From NCBI RefSeq assembly GCF_963169125.1, contig NC_084795.1:140343766-140407765 (forward strand): 64,000 bases of DNA, written 5' to 3'. The stretch is from Humulus lupulus (taxonomy: Eukaryota; Streptophyta; Magnoliopsida; Rosales; Cannabaceae). Both the position numbers and the translations under genes were made by a program. Shown here in pieces: positions 35,762-46,449 of the stretch (position 1 is the first letter of the stretch; the number at the start of each line of letters is the position of its first letter). The notes beneath the pieces were generated by a model. The model was not told where the DNA came from. It saw only the letters and a program-made list of their open reading frames with translations, and searched no databases.

Positions 35762-36742
35762 CTATTTTGTCTCATCTTGGAGGTGTTTTCCGACCTTCAC
35801 CTTTTTCGAGGGATCGGCTTCCTCGAGCTGAATTTCTTCGAGCTCCTCTAAAGGTTCGAGGTCAACTTTCTCCTCAATCCTTGGATCAATCTCTTCGTCA
35901 ATCTCTAAGACCGTTCCATCTTTGTTTTGAATGATGGCAAGTGCTTGTGTGCTCGTCTGTTTCTTTCCTCTCAAGGAGATGCTGTAGCATTCCCTCCCTG
36001 CTAATTGATCTCCCTTCAATGTTCCGACTCCACTAGGGGTCGGAAACTTAAGGGCCAGATGCCTTACTGATGAAACTGCCCCCAGCCCGACCAGGGCAGG
36101 TCTCCCGAGCAGCACATTGTAGGCTGATGGTAAGTCTACTACCACGAACTCCATCATCTTGGTTGCCGAGACTGGGTAGTCTCCCAAGGTCCCGGGGAGC
36201 TCGATGGATCCCATGCAGGCGGTTCCTTCTCCTAAAAATCCGTATAAAGTAGTTGCACACACTTTCAGGTTGCGAAGGGAGAGTCCCATCTTTTCGAGGG
36301 TCGCTTTATAGAGAATGTTGACTGAGCTCCCATTGTCTATGAGAACTCGGTGGACCCTTTTATTGGCCAGCTGGAGAGTGATGACCAGTGGATCATGGTG
36401 AGGAAACTGGACATGGGACGCGTCTTCCTCAGTGAAGGTTATTGGTTGTGTTTCAATCCTCTGGCTTTTTGGGGCCCTAGGTCCGGGTTCATAAGGAGAC
36501 CCATCCCTAGTTTTCAGCTCGTTAACGTATCTCTTTTGGGCATTCCTGCCTACTCCTGCGGGATGAGGCCCTCCCGAGATGGTTATTACATCCTCTCCAT
36601 CTATCGGCGGGGGCCTATCTTCTTCCCGAGCTCGGGAATTATTGTTTTGTGCAATCGGAGGCGCGACTACTCTCTGGCTCGTAGCCGCCTGACTAGTACT
36701 CTGGTTTTTGACATATTGCCGGAAGTAACCTCTCGAGATCAA
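35762..36742 (-). pseudogene. pro: Element E protease and gag-pol linker
   Basis: The frame continues from gag across a TGA (36745-36743) as ISRGYFRQYVKNQ. The aspartic protease motif VLIDNGSSVNILY is at about 36345-36310, followed by YNVLLGRPAL. D-N-G-S-S is the usual active-site form in Tat elements. The segment ends with an acidic linker and DETK before TAG 35764-35762. Plus-strand open frames over this region are shadows. Confidence 0.9.
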
Positions 36743-38830
36743 TCATTCGATCTCGTCCTTCAGTTGTCGACATTCATCGGTTGTATGCCCGGTGTCTCTG
36801 TGAAATCGGCAATACTTACTGGAGTCCTTCTTGGATTTTTTATTTCTCCTCGGGTCCGAATGCCTAAAGGGGACCTGGTTTTCATTAGCCACGTATATGT
36901 TCTCCCGAGAGTCATTGAGCTCGGTGTATACTCTATACACGGAGAAATATCTCTCCCCCTTCTTTTTCTTTCCTCCCTCGGCTTCGGGGTTACTCCCTTC
37001 GTTCTTTTTCCTCTTGGAGGGGTTTTCCGCGACAGGCTTTGGAGCTGCTGGGTCCGCCGAGGTTGAGGCAGAGTTTACGTTTATCGTTGTAGTTTCGGGC
37101 TGGGAAGTCACATTAAGTGTCGACCTCGCTTCCTCTACATTGACAAACCTCTGCGCTCGTCTATTAAACTCGGTTAGGGACCTCACCGGTTTTCTTTGCA
37201 TATCGTCCCAGAGGGCGCTTCCTGGCATTACTCCGGCCTGGACAGCCATTAAGTGTCCACTGTCATCCACATTCCGAGCTCGGGCGACTTCCAAGTTAAA
37301 CCTTGTAAGGTAACTTTTTAATGTTTCGCCTGGTTGTTGCCGAACATTAGTGAGGGTTGACGCCTCAGGTCGAACCCCCATCATGGCTTTGAACTGCTTT
37401 TTAAAGTCTTTAGACAGTTGCTCCCAAGAGGTTATTGAATGTCTCTTATATTTTTCGAACCAGATTTTAGCTGGTCCTGTCAATGATGCTGGAAATAACA
37501 TGCATCTGAGCTCGTAACCCACGTTACTGGCTCTCATTATGGTGTTGAACGTGCTCAGATGACTATACGGATCGGTCTTTCCTTCGAACGTTGGGACGTG
37601 AGGGATCCGAAACCCTTGAGGAAATGGAGTATTGGAAATATGGGGAGCAAACGGTTCGAGCTCCTCGTCAGAGTCTTCATATCGATCATTTTCTTGCTCG
37701 TTTTTCAAAAGCCTAAAGGCCTTTTCAAGCGGATCGATTCTTTCTTGGACTGGGTCCGCAAGGGGTACTGTCTAGAATCGGTTGTCATCGATCATAATTC
37801 CAGGCTCGCGTCTCCACAAGGGATCTCTACGCCTATTCAAGCGATCCCTCAGGTCCGGATTTATTGGGTCACTATTACCCCAACTTTGATTCAGGTGTTC
37901 TCGCAGGTCGGGACGATCTCTGCGGTTTCCAGTATTCTTACGACCTCGGTCATGCTTGCTGACAAACCTGGTATCTCCAGAATCATCACTGGTAAAACTC
38001 GTCGCATGGTTATTTCGTGATGGATTCTTTCCATGTTGCCTCGTCTCCGCCGTGCGAGACCGAGATGTTTGACTTTTTTCAGATGGGGCGCCTCTCCGCT
38101 CCTGAAAAGCCTCCCCGTTTCCTTGTCTTCCTCCCGCACGCCTTTCGCCCTGATCTCGAACTGGTTGAGCATTCCTGCGGGGGTGCGAAGGATATCTTAT
38201 AGGTGATGGAGGGAATCGTATGGGTGACGGTGGCTGCCATCCATGTCGCGACCTAGACGGTCCAGAATTTTCCCGAGATGGGTCGGTCGCATTTGGTGCG
38301 CTCCCAGGTATTTGAGTACGAGCCTCTGCAGGGGTTCGGTTGTTCTCAGTTCCTGTAGGTACTTCCACAGGCGGGTTAGCCGGGGCCCTTGCCCAAGTAT
38401 TTCTCTGAGGCCTAGGGGGAGCGGATGGCTCTGCTGACGCCGGAGGTTGAGCCGGCCTCCTTGTGGCAGCATCTTTTCGTGGGCGCCCACGGGGTCTACG
38501 GGTTGGAACGTGTACGTCCCTTGGAGGAGGGACTTGGTTTTCGCACGGAGGCGGGGGCTGAGCCACCTGCGCCTCTATGGCTATCCTTGCCAACTCTTCA
38601 TTCCGTTTGTTGGCCTCTGCCAACTGCTGCTTCAATTGCCGGTTTTCAAGTTCCACAATGGGAACATACCGCTCAGGATTGTAATACATATCCTCATCCC
38701 TTGGTGGAGCAGGTGGTCCCCGGGAATCGGAAGATCCACTTCTTTCTTCAACATCCGGGTTTTCCATTGGTTGTTTCCCAAGACGTCTTGGGTAATTTTC
38801 TTCAGTAACGTTCTGATTATTAGTGGCCAT
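36743..38830 (-). pseudogene. gag: Element E gag, one internal stop
   Basis: The ATG at 38830 lies about 29 bases from the PBS. The N-terminal 350 codons are proline- and arginine-rich and disordered. A TAG at 37774-37772 interrupts the frame 22 codons before the next methionine. The core (FEGKTDPYSHLSTFN, TGPAKIWFEKY, TLTNVRQQPGETLKSYLTRF) is the retrotransposon gag family. It is followed by a C-x2-H-type zinc motif, YCRFHRDTGHTTDECRQLK, at about 36810-36755. Gag forms the particle and binds the RNA. The 238-codon and 160-codon plus-strand open frames here are shadows. Confidence 0.93.
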
Positions 38831-38857
38831 GACTTACTCAGGGATGAATGCTTAAGG

Positions 38858-38878
38858 CTCTCAATGAAAGCACCAAAC
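38858..38878 (-). other. Primer binding site of Tat element E
   Basis: The minus strand reads TGGTGCTTTCATTGAGAG within three bases of the LTR. D (49659) and H (21929) share it with at most one mismatch. It is not the initiator-Met type; the tRNA is not identified. Confidence 0.65.
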
Positions 38879-39674
38879 TGTTGACGCCGTTTTTCGTCAA
38901 CAGTGAAAGAAGAGCACGTAAACAACAAACAGTGATGGCCAATATAAATATGATAATACAAAACACAATTTTTACGTGGTTCAGCAGTTAAATCTGCCTA
39001 GTCCATGAGTCTTTGTTATTAAACTCAAGATGATCTCTGAAAATTCTTCAAGTATGAATTCTTCAGAATTTTCTCTCAAGATTCAGAGATTCGGTCCCTT
39101 ACAATGGTGCATGTCCTCTCTATTTATAGAGAAGATTGCAGAATACTATCCCACATATTTCGGGTAGTTACTCTTTTTGTGCAAATAAATCAAATGGCCT
39201 TAAATGCCTGTAATCCGATATAAAAGGAAATGTCCCCTGAAGACCAGGGGGCGTATAACTAATCAAATAATATCCCATGATTTTAGGGGATTTACAGTAA
39301 TAAATGTAGACCACGTCTCTTATAGACAACACTTTAAGATATTCAAGGTTATTATCATATATCACCAATCCCTAATTCTCCCAGGTCTCACATAAACTTT
39401 CGAGCTAATAACATCTCCCGAGGTCACATGGCTTTCGAGATCGTACGTGCATCAAGCTCGGAACCCATGATCCGAGGTCATCCCTGAGGACAGATGCATC
39501 TCGGGAGCTACCCTTCGAGATCGAGTGGATTTCGAGGCCACCATATTCGAAGTCATCTCAGCTTCGTAGGCTCGATGTCTAATCTTGGAACATTCTTCAG
39601 ACTTTACGAGTTCATTCACTGCGAATCCAGCTTTCGAGGTCACATTTATCATGGCTCGAAATCTGGGTATAACA
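38879..39674 (-). repeat. 5' LTR of Tat element E
   Basis: This 796-bp partner of 27050-27845 has a minus-strand TATA box, CTATAAATAG, at 39120-39129. The target duplication CAGTG follows at 39675-39679. Confidence 0.95.
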
Positions 39675-39679
39675 CAGTG

Positions 39680-39943
39680 TAAATCATGTGCACTGACTAA
39701 TCTTAGGACTAACTTATTTTGAACATATAATCATATTTATATTCCACTGTGATTACGTCACTATAAATAAGATTAGCTATATGCACGATATTTAATAGAA
39801 GTTTATATTAAACAAATAATCATGAAAATAAAACATGTGAGCAAAGTGATTGACCAAGTCAAAAAATGATTTCTATTCTTTTATTGATAATAAAATGAGA
39901 TTACAAAGAATTTGGGTTTTAATTAGGGCATAAAACCCCAAAA
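39680..39943 (-). repeat. 3' LTR of copia B, outer part
   Basis: The LTR resumes after element E. The terminus reads CCCCAAAA instead of CCCCAACA, so the terminal TG on the minus strand is mutated to TT. Confidence 0.92.
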
Positions 39944-39960
39944 AACTCCTACTTGCACTA
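39944..39960 (-). other. Polypurine tract of copia B
   Basis: The minus strand reads AGTGCAAGTAGGAGTT before the LTR, matching the copia A tract with one change. Confidence 0.75.
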
Positions 39961-39967
39961 ATTGAAA

Positions 39968-40867
39968 TTAATGCCTTAATTCTACTAATCCCATTTCCTT
40001 GATATGCTTATCAAATGTAGCTTCTGGTAGTGTCTTTGTAAACGGATCTGCAAGATTGTCTTCAGTTGCAATCTTCATAACCTTCACATCTCCCCTGGCC
40101 ACATATTCTCGAATAATGTGATACTTTCTTTCTATATGCTTACTTCTCTTGTGACTTCGAGGTTCTTTTGAGTTGGCTATTGCTCCTGTATTGTCACAAA
40201 ACAACACAAGCGGTTTATCCATTTCTGGAATAACACCAAGATCTGAATAGAACTTCTTTAGCCAGACTATTTCCTTAGCTGCTTCTGACGCAGCTATGTA
40301 CACAGCCTCCATGGTGGAATCTGAGATTGCAGACTGCTTTACGCTTCTCCAAATCACAACTCCACCCCCAAGAGTAAACACCATTCCAGAAGTAGACTTT
40401 CTGTCATCGATATCAGTCTGAAAATCTGAATCGGTATAGCCTACAAGGTTCAGAACACCACCCTTGTAGACTAACATATAATCCCTAGTCCGTCTCAATA
40501 ACTTCAGGATATTCTTAACTGCTATCCAATGTTCCGGTCCTGGGTTTGACTGATACCTGCTCACTACTCCCACTGCATAGCAGATATCTAGTCTAGCACA
40601 CAACATGGCATACATCAGACTTCCAACTGCAGATGCGTAAGGAACTTCTCTCATTGCATCTTCCTCTTCAGGAGTCTGGGGAGACTGCTTCTTTGAAAGA
40701 TGAATTCCATGGCGGGACGGTAGACGCCCTTTCTTGGAATTTGTCATTGAGGAACGTTCAAGCACTTTATCAATGTAAGCTGCTTGAGATAGAGCTAAAA
40801 GTTTGTTCTTTCTATCCCTAATGATTTGGATACCTAGAACATAACTTGCTTCACCCAAATCCTTCAT
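39968..40867 (-). pseudogene. pol: copia B RT end and RNase H
   Basis: The frame is open from MKDLGEASYVLGIQI to MGLVELRH with the natural stop at 39970-39968. It carries YTDSDFQTDIDDRKSTSG, the RNase H core, FCDNTGAIA and KHIERKYHIIREY. No lesion is visible in these 299 codons, but the segment is cut from the upstream RT by a TAG at 40870-40868 that replaces the glutamine codon of copia A. Confidence 0.93.
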
Positions 40868-41854
40868 CTAGAATTGAGTGCTCAGCCAATTCTTCACATC
40901 TGATAATTTCTTAACATTGTTTCCAATGAGTAAGATATCATCTACATAAAGAACCAGGAATACCACTATTTGATTTGCCTTTAGTTGGTAAACACAGGGC
41001 TCATCAATATTTTGTTCAAAGCCATAGGTTTTGATTATTTCATCAAACCTAAGATTCCAGGAACGAGAAGCTTGCTTAAGTCCATAGATGGACCTATTTA
41101 ACTTACAAACTTTTCCTTCTTGTCCAGATACTTTAAATCCTTCTGGCTGATCCATATAAATGACTTCGTCAAGCTTTCCATTAAGAAAAGTTGTCTTGAC
41201 GTCCATTTGCCAAATCTCATAGTCGAGAGCGGCTGCTATGGATAGGAGGATGCGAATGGATTTGAGCATGGCTACCGAACTAAAAGTTTCCTCATAGTCC
41301 ACGCCTTCTCTTTGGGTATAACCCTTTGCCACTAATCGATCTTTATAAGTCTCGATTTTTCCATCAACACCTCGTTTCTTCTTGTAGATCCACTTGCATC
41401 CAATGGCCCTAAAGTCACTAGGTGCTTCCACAAGATCCCAGACGGAATTTGAGTACATAGACTCCATTTCCTGTTTCATGGCTTCAAGCCATAGTTCGTT
41501 TTCAAGGCTAGTCATGGCCTGTTTGAAAGACAATGGATCATCATCACTAGTGTCACCAACAACCATATTGGTTTCACCATCCAAACCATAGCGAACTGGG
41601 TTTCTAGAAACCCTCCCACTACGACGAGGCTCCGTGACTGTTTGCTCAGGAACAGTGGTACTTTCTTCATTTAAATCGACTTGCGTCGGTTGTACATGAA
41701 GAGTGGGAATTTCATCATCAACTCGCATTGATGACGATGGAACATTGGTTGGAGTCAATTCTTTAACCATCTCCTCTAAAACTACTTTGTTGCGAGGTTT
41801 AAAGTTCTGGGCATAGTCATTTTCCAGAAAAGTAGCATTTGTAGAAGTAAACAC
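40868..41854 (-). pseudogene. pol: copia B reverse transcriptase
   Basis: The 328 codons cover the acidic linker after integrase (DDEIPTLHVQPTQVD), a WLEAMKQEMESMY start, VDYEETFSSVAMLKSIR, QMDVKTTFLNGKLDE with motif A, IYGLKQASRSWN and FLVLYVDDILLIGNN with the catalytic YVDD (about 40950-40925). The segment lies between TAA 41863-41861 and TAG 40870-40868, both in frame. Confidence 0.93.
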
Positions 41855-42799
41855 TTTCTTTTATGAATGACTATAGAAAAGTCCACCCCGAGTACCTTTA
41901 GGATAGCCAACAAACATGCAAACTTCAGTTCGCGGTTCTAGCTTTCCCTCCTTTTTCCTCAGGACGTGAGTGGGACACCCCCAGATTCTATAATGGCGTA
42001 AACTAGTTTCACGATCATTCCAGCATTCTAAAGGTGTTTTGGGGATTGATTTTGACGGCACGACATTGAGAATGTCATTTGCGGTTTCAATTGCATGTCC
42101 CCAGAACGAAATTGGTAGAGTTTAGTAACTAAGCATGCTTCTAACCATTTCCAATAAAGTTCTGTTTCGGCGTTCCGCTACACCATTATGTTGCGGAGTA
42201 CCTGGGGCAGTAAGTTGTGATAAAATCCCAAGTTCAGTTAAATGATCTTCGAACTGCATATCCAAATATTCTCCACCCCTATCAGATCGCAAGATCTTTA
42301 CCCTTTTACCTAATTAGTTCTGAGCCATTGCTAGGAATTCCTGAAACTTTGAAAATGTTTCTAATTTCCTATGCATTAGGTAAAGACATGAGTATATAGA
42401 GTAATCGTCAATGAAAGTGACGAAATACTCAAAACCACCCCTTGCTTGTATATTCAAAGGTCCACAAACATCTGAATGCACAAGACCAAGTGGTTCTTTG
42501 GCCCTATCACCCTTTGCAGAGAATGGACGCTTGGTTAGTTTGCCTTCTAGACAAGATTCACAGACAAGTAATTCACCTAAGGTGAGTTCCCTCAAAGGTC
42601 CGTCCTTTGTAAGTCTTTGAATCCTATCATAGCCAATGTGACCTAGTCTCAAGTGCCATAAATACGTCATATTATTGTTATCAGTCTTTTGACGTTTATT
42701 GGTCCTAGGTTTAGCTACTTTGAATAAATCATTGTTAAGAGCGAGGGGTTCGTTAGGTCGCAGAATATAAAGCCCGTTTTCCAAACATGCAATACACAA
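41855..42799 (-). pseudogene. pol: copia B pre-integrase and integrase
   Basis: The frame has HLRLGHIGYDRI, CESCLEG and HSDVCGPLNIQARGG to the first TAA at 42316-42314. It continues with a DRGGEYLD-like block, QNGVAERRNR and SFWGHAIETAN. A second TAA at about 42125 replaces a serine codon, and a third at 41863-41861 replaces a lysine codon found in copia A. The catalytic D, D and E positions are all still readable, and there is no frameshift. Confidence 0.9.
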
Positions 42800-44041
42800 T
42801 TATGATCCATTGAAAGAAATAGATATATTAAAACTTGTGAAAGTCATAACAAATCGTTCTAATTGCAACATGGAAACTGAAATTAAATTTCTACTAAAAT
42901 CTGGAATAAAAAATACATCTTTTAAAATTAAAAATTTATTTCCGAACTTCAGACGAGCTCTTCCTCTAGCTTGGACCGCAACGAACGCTCCATTCCCAAC
43001 TCTAAGCTTTAAGCCGCCTTCGTTCACTTCCTCCCACGATTCAAGAAGCTGTAAAGAGTTATGAACATGGTTAGTAGATCCAGAATCAATAATCCATACA
43101 GAGTTATCATTCTCTAAAACACATGTTTCTAAGATAAATGAACTATAATCATTACCTTTGTTTTTATCTGCTAGAAACTTGGGGCAATCTTGTTTCCAAT
43201 GCCCCTTTTCTTTGCAATGAAAACATTTACCTTTACTTTTCTTGTTTTTCTTGTTTTTCCCCTTAGGCGTCTGTGCACTTGGTTGTGCACTCGCCTTTGC
43301 AGCTTTTGCAGGCTTGGGGATATTTTTTTGCCCACCTTTCCTCTTGTTTCCATCTTTTGAAGATGAAGCTTGGTTAGCTTCAGCCTTAGTTGGATCAACA
43401 GCAGTTGTAGTAGTTGTCTTCTTTTCTCCTCCCTTACTAGGTCCACCCATGATAGACTCAAAAGTCTGAAGCTCATTCATGAGCTGCATCAGACCATAGT
43501 TGAGTTTATTCAACACATAGTTGGTGGTGAATGGAAGGAAAGCTGGAGAAAGACTGTTGAGGATTAAGCCAACTTGAGTTTCCTCATCTATTATGGCTCC
43601 GTGCAGTTCAGCTTCTTGAAAGTAGTTTGTCATATTGATCAGGTGATCACGAACATGTTGAGAAGGTGCCATTCGAGCATTGGCATATTTCTTGGTGGCC
43701 TCAAAACGAGTCAGCGCTGACTTGGCACCAAACATGTCTTGGAGCTGATCCATGATTTCGTAGGCTGTCTCGACATTCTCCATCTTTGTCTTAAGAGTGT
43801 CGACCATACTAGTCAACATGTAGTACCGCGCCTTGTTGTTAGCCGCCTGCCAACGCTCATACTTGTCCCTCACAGACTTGGTAGCTCCTTCAGCTAGAAC
43901 TTCCAGGGATTCCTCAGTCATGAAGAACTTGGAGTTGTCACCTATCAACACAATGTTGATGTTTTGCTTCCATTTAAGGAAGTTTTCTCCAGTGAGTTTC
44001 TCCATCGAAAGTTGAGAAAGGATGGGAGTAGACACAGCCAT
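42800..44041 (-). pseudogene. gag: copia B gag and protease
   Basis: A 413-codon open frame starts at ATG 44041. It has the copia gag core (MEKLTGENFLKWK, LQDMFGAKS, NYFQEAELHGAIIDEET), a lysine-rich linker and an intact zinc knuckle, CFHCKEKGHWKQDC (about 43225-43184). The protease active site WIIDSGSTNHV is also intact (about 43100-43068). The frame ends at TAA 42802-42800, which replaces the CAA seen in copia A. Gag and protease could therefore be made complete from this copy. Confidence 0.93.
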
Positions 44042-46430
44042 AACTCAAAACTACAAATTACCAATAAAATAGAAATCAATCACATTTGCTCAATAAAACT
44101 TGTATTCACACAAAGTTCAAGAAATAGCACAACATATACCAAAAATATGTAAGATATGAGAAAAAAATACCAAAAACTATCATATCTCTATTTCTTTAGG
44201 TTTTTAACTAATCTATGATATCCTTGTTCCGGTTGGCGAGAGTCAAAAATACCACTAGTTAAATAGAGTTGTAAACTCATTTAATAATGGACACCATTAT
44301 TAACAACCTACTATTCGATCAAAATAAGAAAACAAAATCTCTTATTTTATGAGCTAGACCCACGGTTTCAATAATCATAGATTTAGTCCTAGTAGTCACC
44401 GTAGGGGTGAGTCTAGTAGAATTTGACCTATAATTATCTATCTTTCGAAATCTAACCTTGTCAAAATAACTAATGAACACCTTCCGTAGGGGGACGAATC
44501 AAAGCGCCTCGCGGCCCCATTAAGCTATTGACTATGTTAAACCAACGGTGGAGATCGAATAAAATTCTTAAAATAAGCTCATTATAAAATTAAAATTAGT
44601 ATTTTTATTATTTATTTTTAGAAAATTAATGACTATGGTTTTCCAAAAAAAAATTAAACAAATTAAAATTTTTAAAACGAAAGTCCTATAATTTCTTATT
44701 AATTCTAAAGTGTCACATTGAAACAAATTCAATTAATTTAGAATTAATTTGTTGCTAATCAATATTTAGGTTTAACTAATATAATGAACCTATACAATTA
44801 AGTCCAACTCAGGTAAATGGGTCTTAACAATTGGGCTTATATGGAGAAGGGCTGGCTCCAGTATGTCGTTCCCACTACAAAGGCCCCCTATCTTCCCTAC
44901 AAGGTCCAAAAGACAGGAATTTAAACCTTCGTTTTATTAATTGATTATGCCCATTATAGTCATTCATAGCAAATGGGCCTTCACAAGTGGAATCACCCAC
45001 AAGAGAGGAATTTAAACTTTACATTTTCTAATGGACCCAAATAAAACCTATCATTTTATGAATATTTTATTTGGCAAAATACCATATATCTAACAAACAT
45101 ATGGGCCACTATATGCATCTAAGCCCAATTGCAAAAATACCAGATATAGTGCAAACAGACATGTTATAATTGGATGGGCCTAATCATGTTACTATATGAG
45201 CAATTCTATGAATTTATGCAAAAATACCACAATTTATTTCATTTGCAAAAATACCACAATTAATTATCTAGAATTTATCAAAAAAATTCAAATTAATTAA
45301 ATTTTTACAAAAAATAAGTCAATTTAAATGAAATTTATCAACAATTAACAATAGTTAATTTAAATTTCATTTATCAACAATCAACTTGGTTTTAGGTTAA
45401 TTTGAAAAAAAATATATTAATTTTATTTAAATAGGATTTATCAACAATTAACCAAAGTTAATTTAAATCCCATTTATTAAAAAATTTATTTTATTAATTG
45501 GCTGAAAAAAATGATATTTTTCAAAATTTAACGAATTTAAATTTTAAAATCAATATCTAAACTATTTTAAAAAAATATCTTGTGTTTTTACAACTATTAT
45601 CTAATATTTTAACCATTTAAAAATAATAAAATACAAATAGTTTTAACAACCCTAAAATATCTCAAATAGTTAAACAAATTCAAATATCTATAAAAATATC
45701 TAACTAACAATATTCAAATTTTAAAAAATTTAAATATTAAAAACTATAGAATAAAAAGATATTTATATTTTCAAATAAAGATTTAATAAAACAAAATCAA
45801 GAATTTAAATGAAAATATCTTAAATATCTGATATCATAATTCTAATATTTTAATATATTAAAAGATTTAAAATTAAGTTGTTAGTCTAATTTTAAATTTG
45901 AATTTGAATCTTTGTAGAAAATATCTAATTATTTAAATCTCAACTAACCAAAATATCTTCTTTTAAAAAAAAAAAAATGATGAAACAAAAAAAATATTTT
46001 TGGTTTCAATTATAAATAATTTATTTCTACAAATTTTAATTTAAAATAAAATTTTGATGAATAGTACCCGTGGTATTGTTCAACGTGTGCATGCGTGCGG
46101 CTACGCGCGGGCGTGCGCGTGGTGGCGCGCGCGGGTGGTGCGGGTGACGCGGGGGCGCGCGCGCATGGGCAGCCAGGCTAAATTTTTTCCAAAAAAATTT
46201 TTTGAGCAATTTTTCAAACCAAAACCATTTTCTAATTAGTTTTTAACATGTTTTACACAAAATAAAGCATATATAAAAATTAATAGCATAGAAAACACAA
46301 CAAAATAACCTAAAAATTGCTAAAATTCACATAAAATCAATATACTCATAAAAACATGAAATCCATCCAATTATTCAAACATATCAAATAATCCAATTTT
46401 AAACATGTTCATGCATGAAAATAAAGATTA
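44042..46430 (-). other. Leader of copia B
   Basis: This 2.4-kb AT-rich untranslated region is collinear with 1946-4309 of copia A. No gene is supported. A GC-rich island at 46062-46178 breaks the AT-rich pattern, and the minus-strand segment 44216-44580 is well conserved with A. Confidence 0.75.
46062..46178. other. GC-rich alternating purine-pyrimidine island
   Basis: This roughly 115-bp island, dominated by GCG, CGC and GTG steps, sits inside more than 80% AT sequence. Flanks GTACCCGT and CGCATGGGCAGCCAG resemble the copia A island ends (2206-2272), but the middle differs. The 61-codon open frame over it is composition noise. Confidence 0.75.
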
Positions 46431-46449
46431 ACCTGTCTCTGAGGCTAGT
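46431..46449 (-). other. Degraded primer binding site of copia B
   Basis: The minus strand reads TAGCCTCAGAGACAGG beside the LTR, where A has TTGATATCAGAGCC. TCAGAG is kept; the rest has changed. Confidence 0.5.

Larger units (their letters stand above)
27050..39674 (-). mobile_element. Tat-type Ty3/gypsy element E with an antisense gene
   Basis: The element is 12,625 bp with 796-bp LTRs and a perfect CAGTG duplication (27045-27049, 39675-39679). Reading leftwards it has LTR, PBS, gag, protease, RT, RNase H, a second RNase H, integrase, a purine tract, a 67-bp tandem array, a plus-strand (antisense) gene, PPT and LTR. The second, archaeal-type RNase H and the extra antisense gene mark the Tat lineage. 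LTR identity is about 97%. All coding lesions in gag-pol are stops, with no frameshift. Confidence 0.95.

Noticed and set aside
36350..37066. 238-codon plus-strand open frame over gag and protease of element E
   Set aside because: It is a shadow of the minus-strand gag-protease frame, which has clear family motifs; unlike 28832-31561 it overlaps real coding sequence.
46054..46239. 61-codon arginine- and alanine-rich open frame
   Set aside because: It is produced by the GC-rich island in the copia B leader; the corresponding part of copia A does not encode it.
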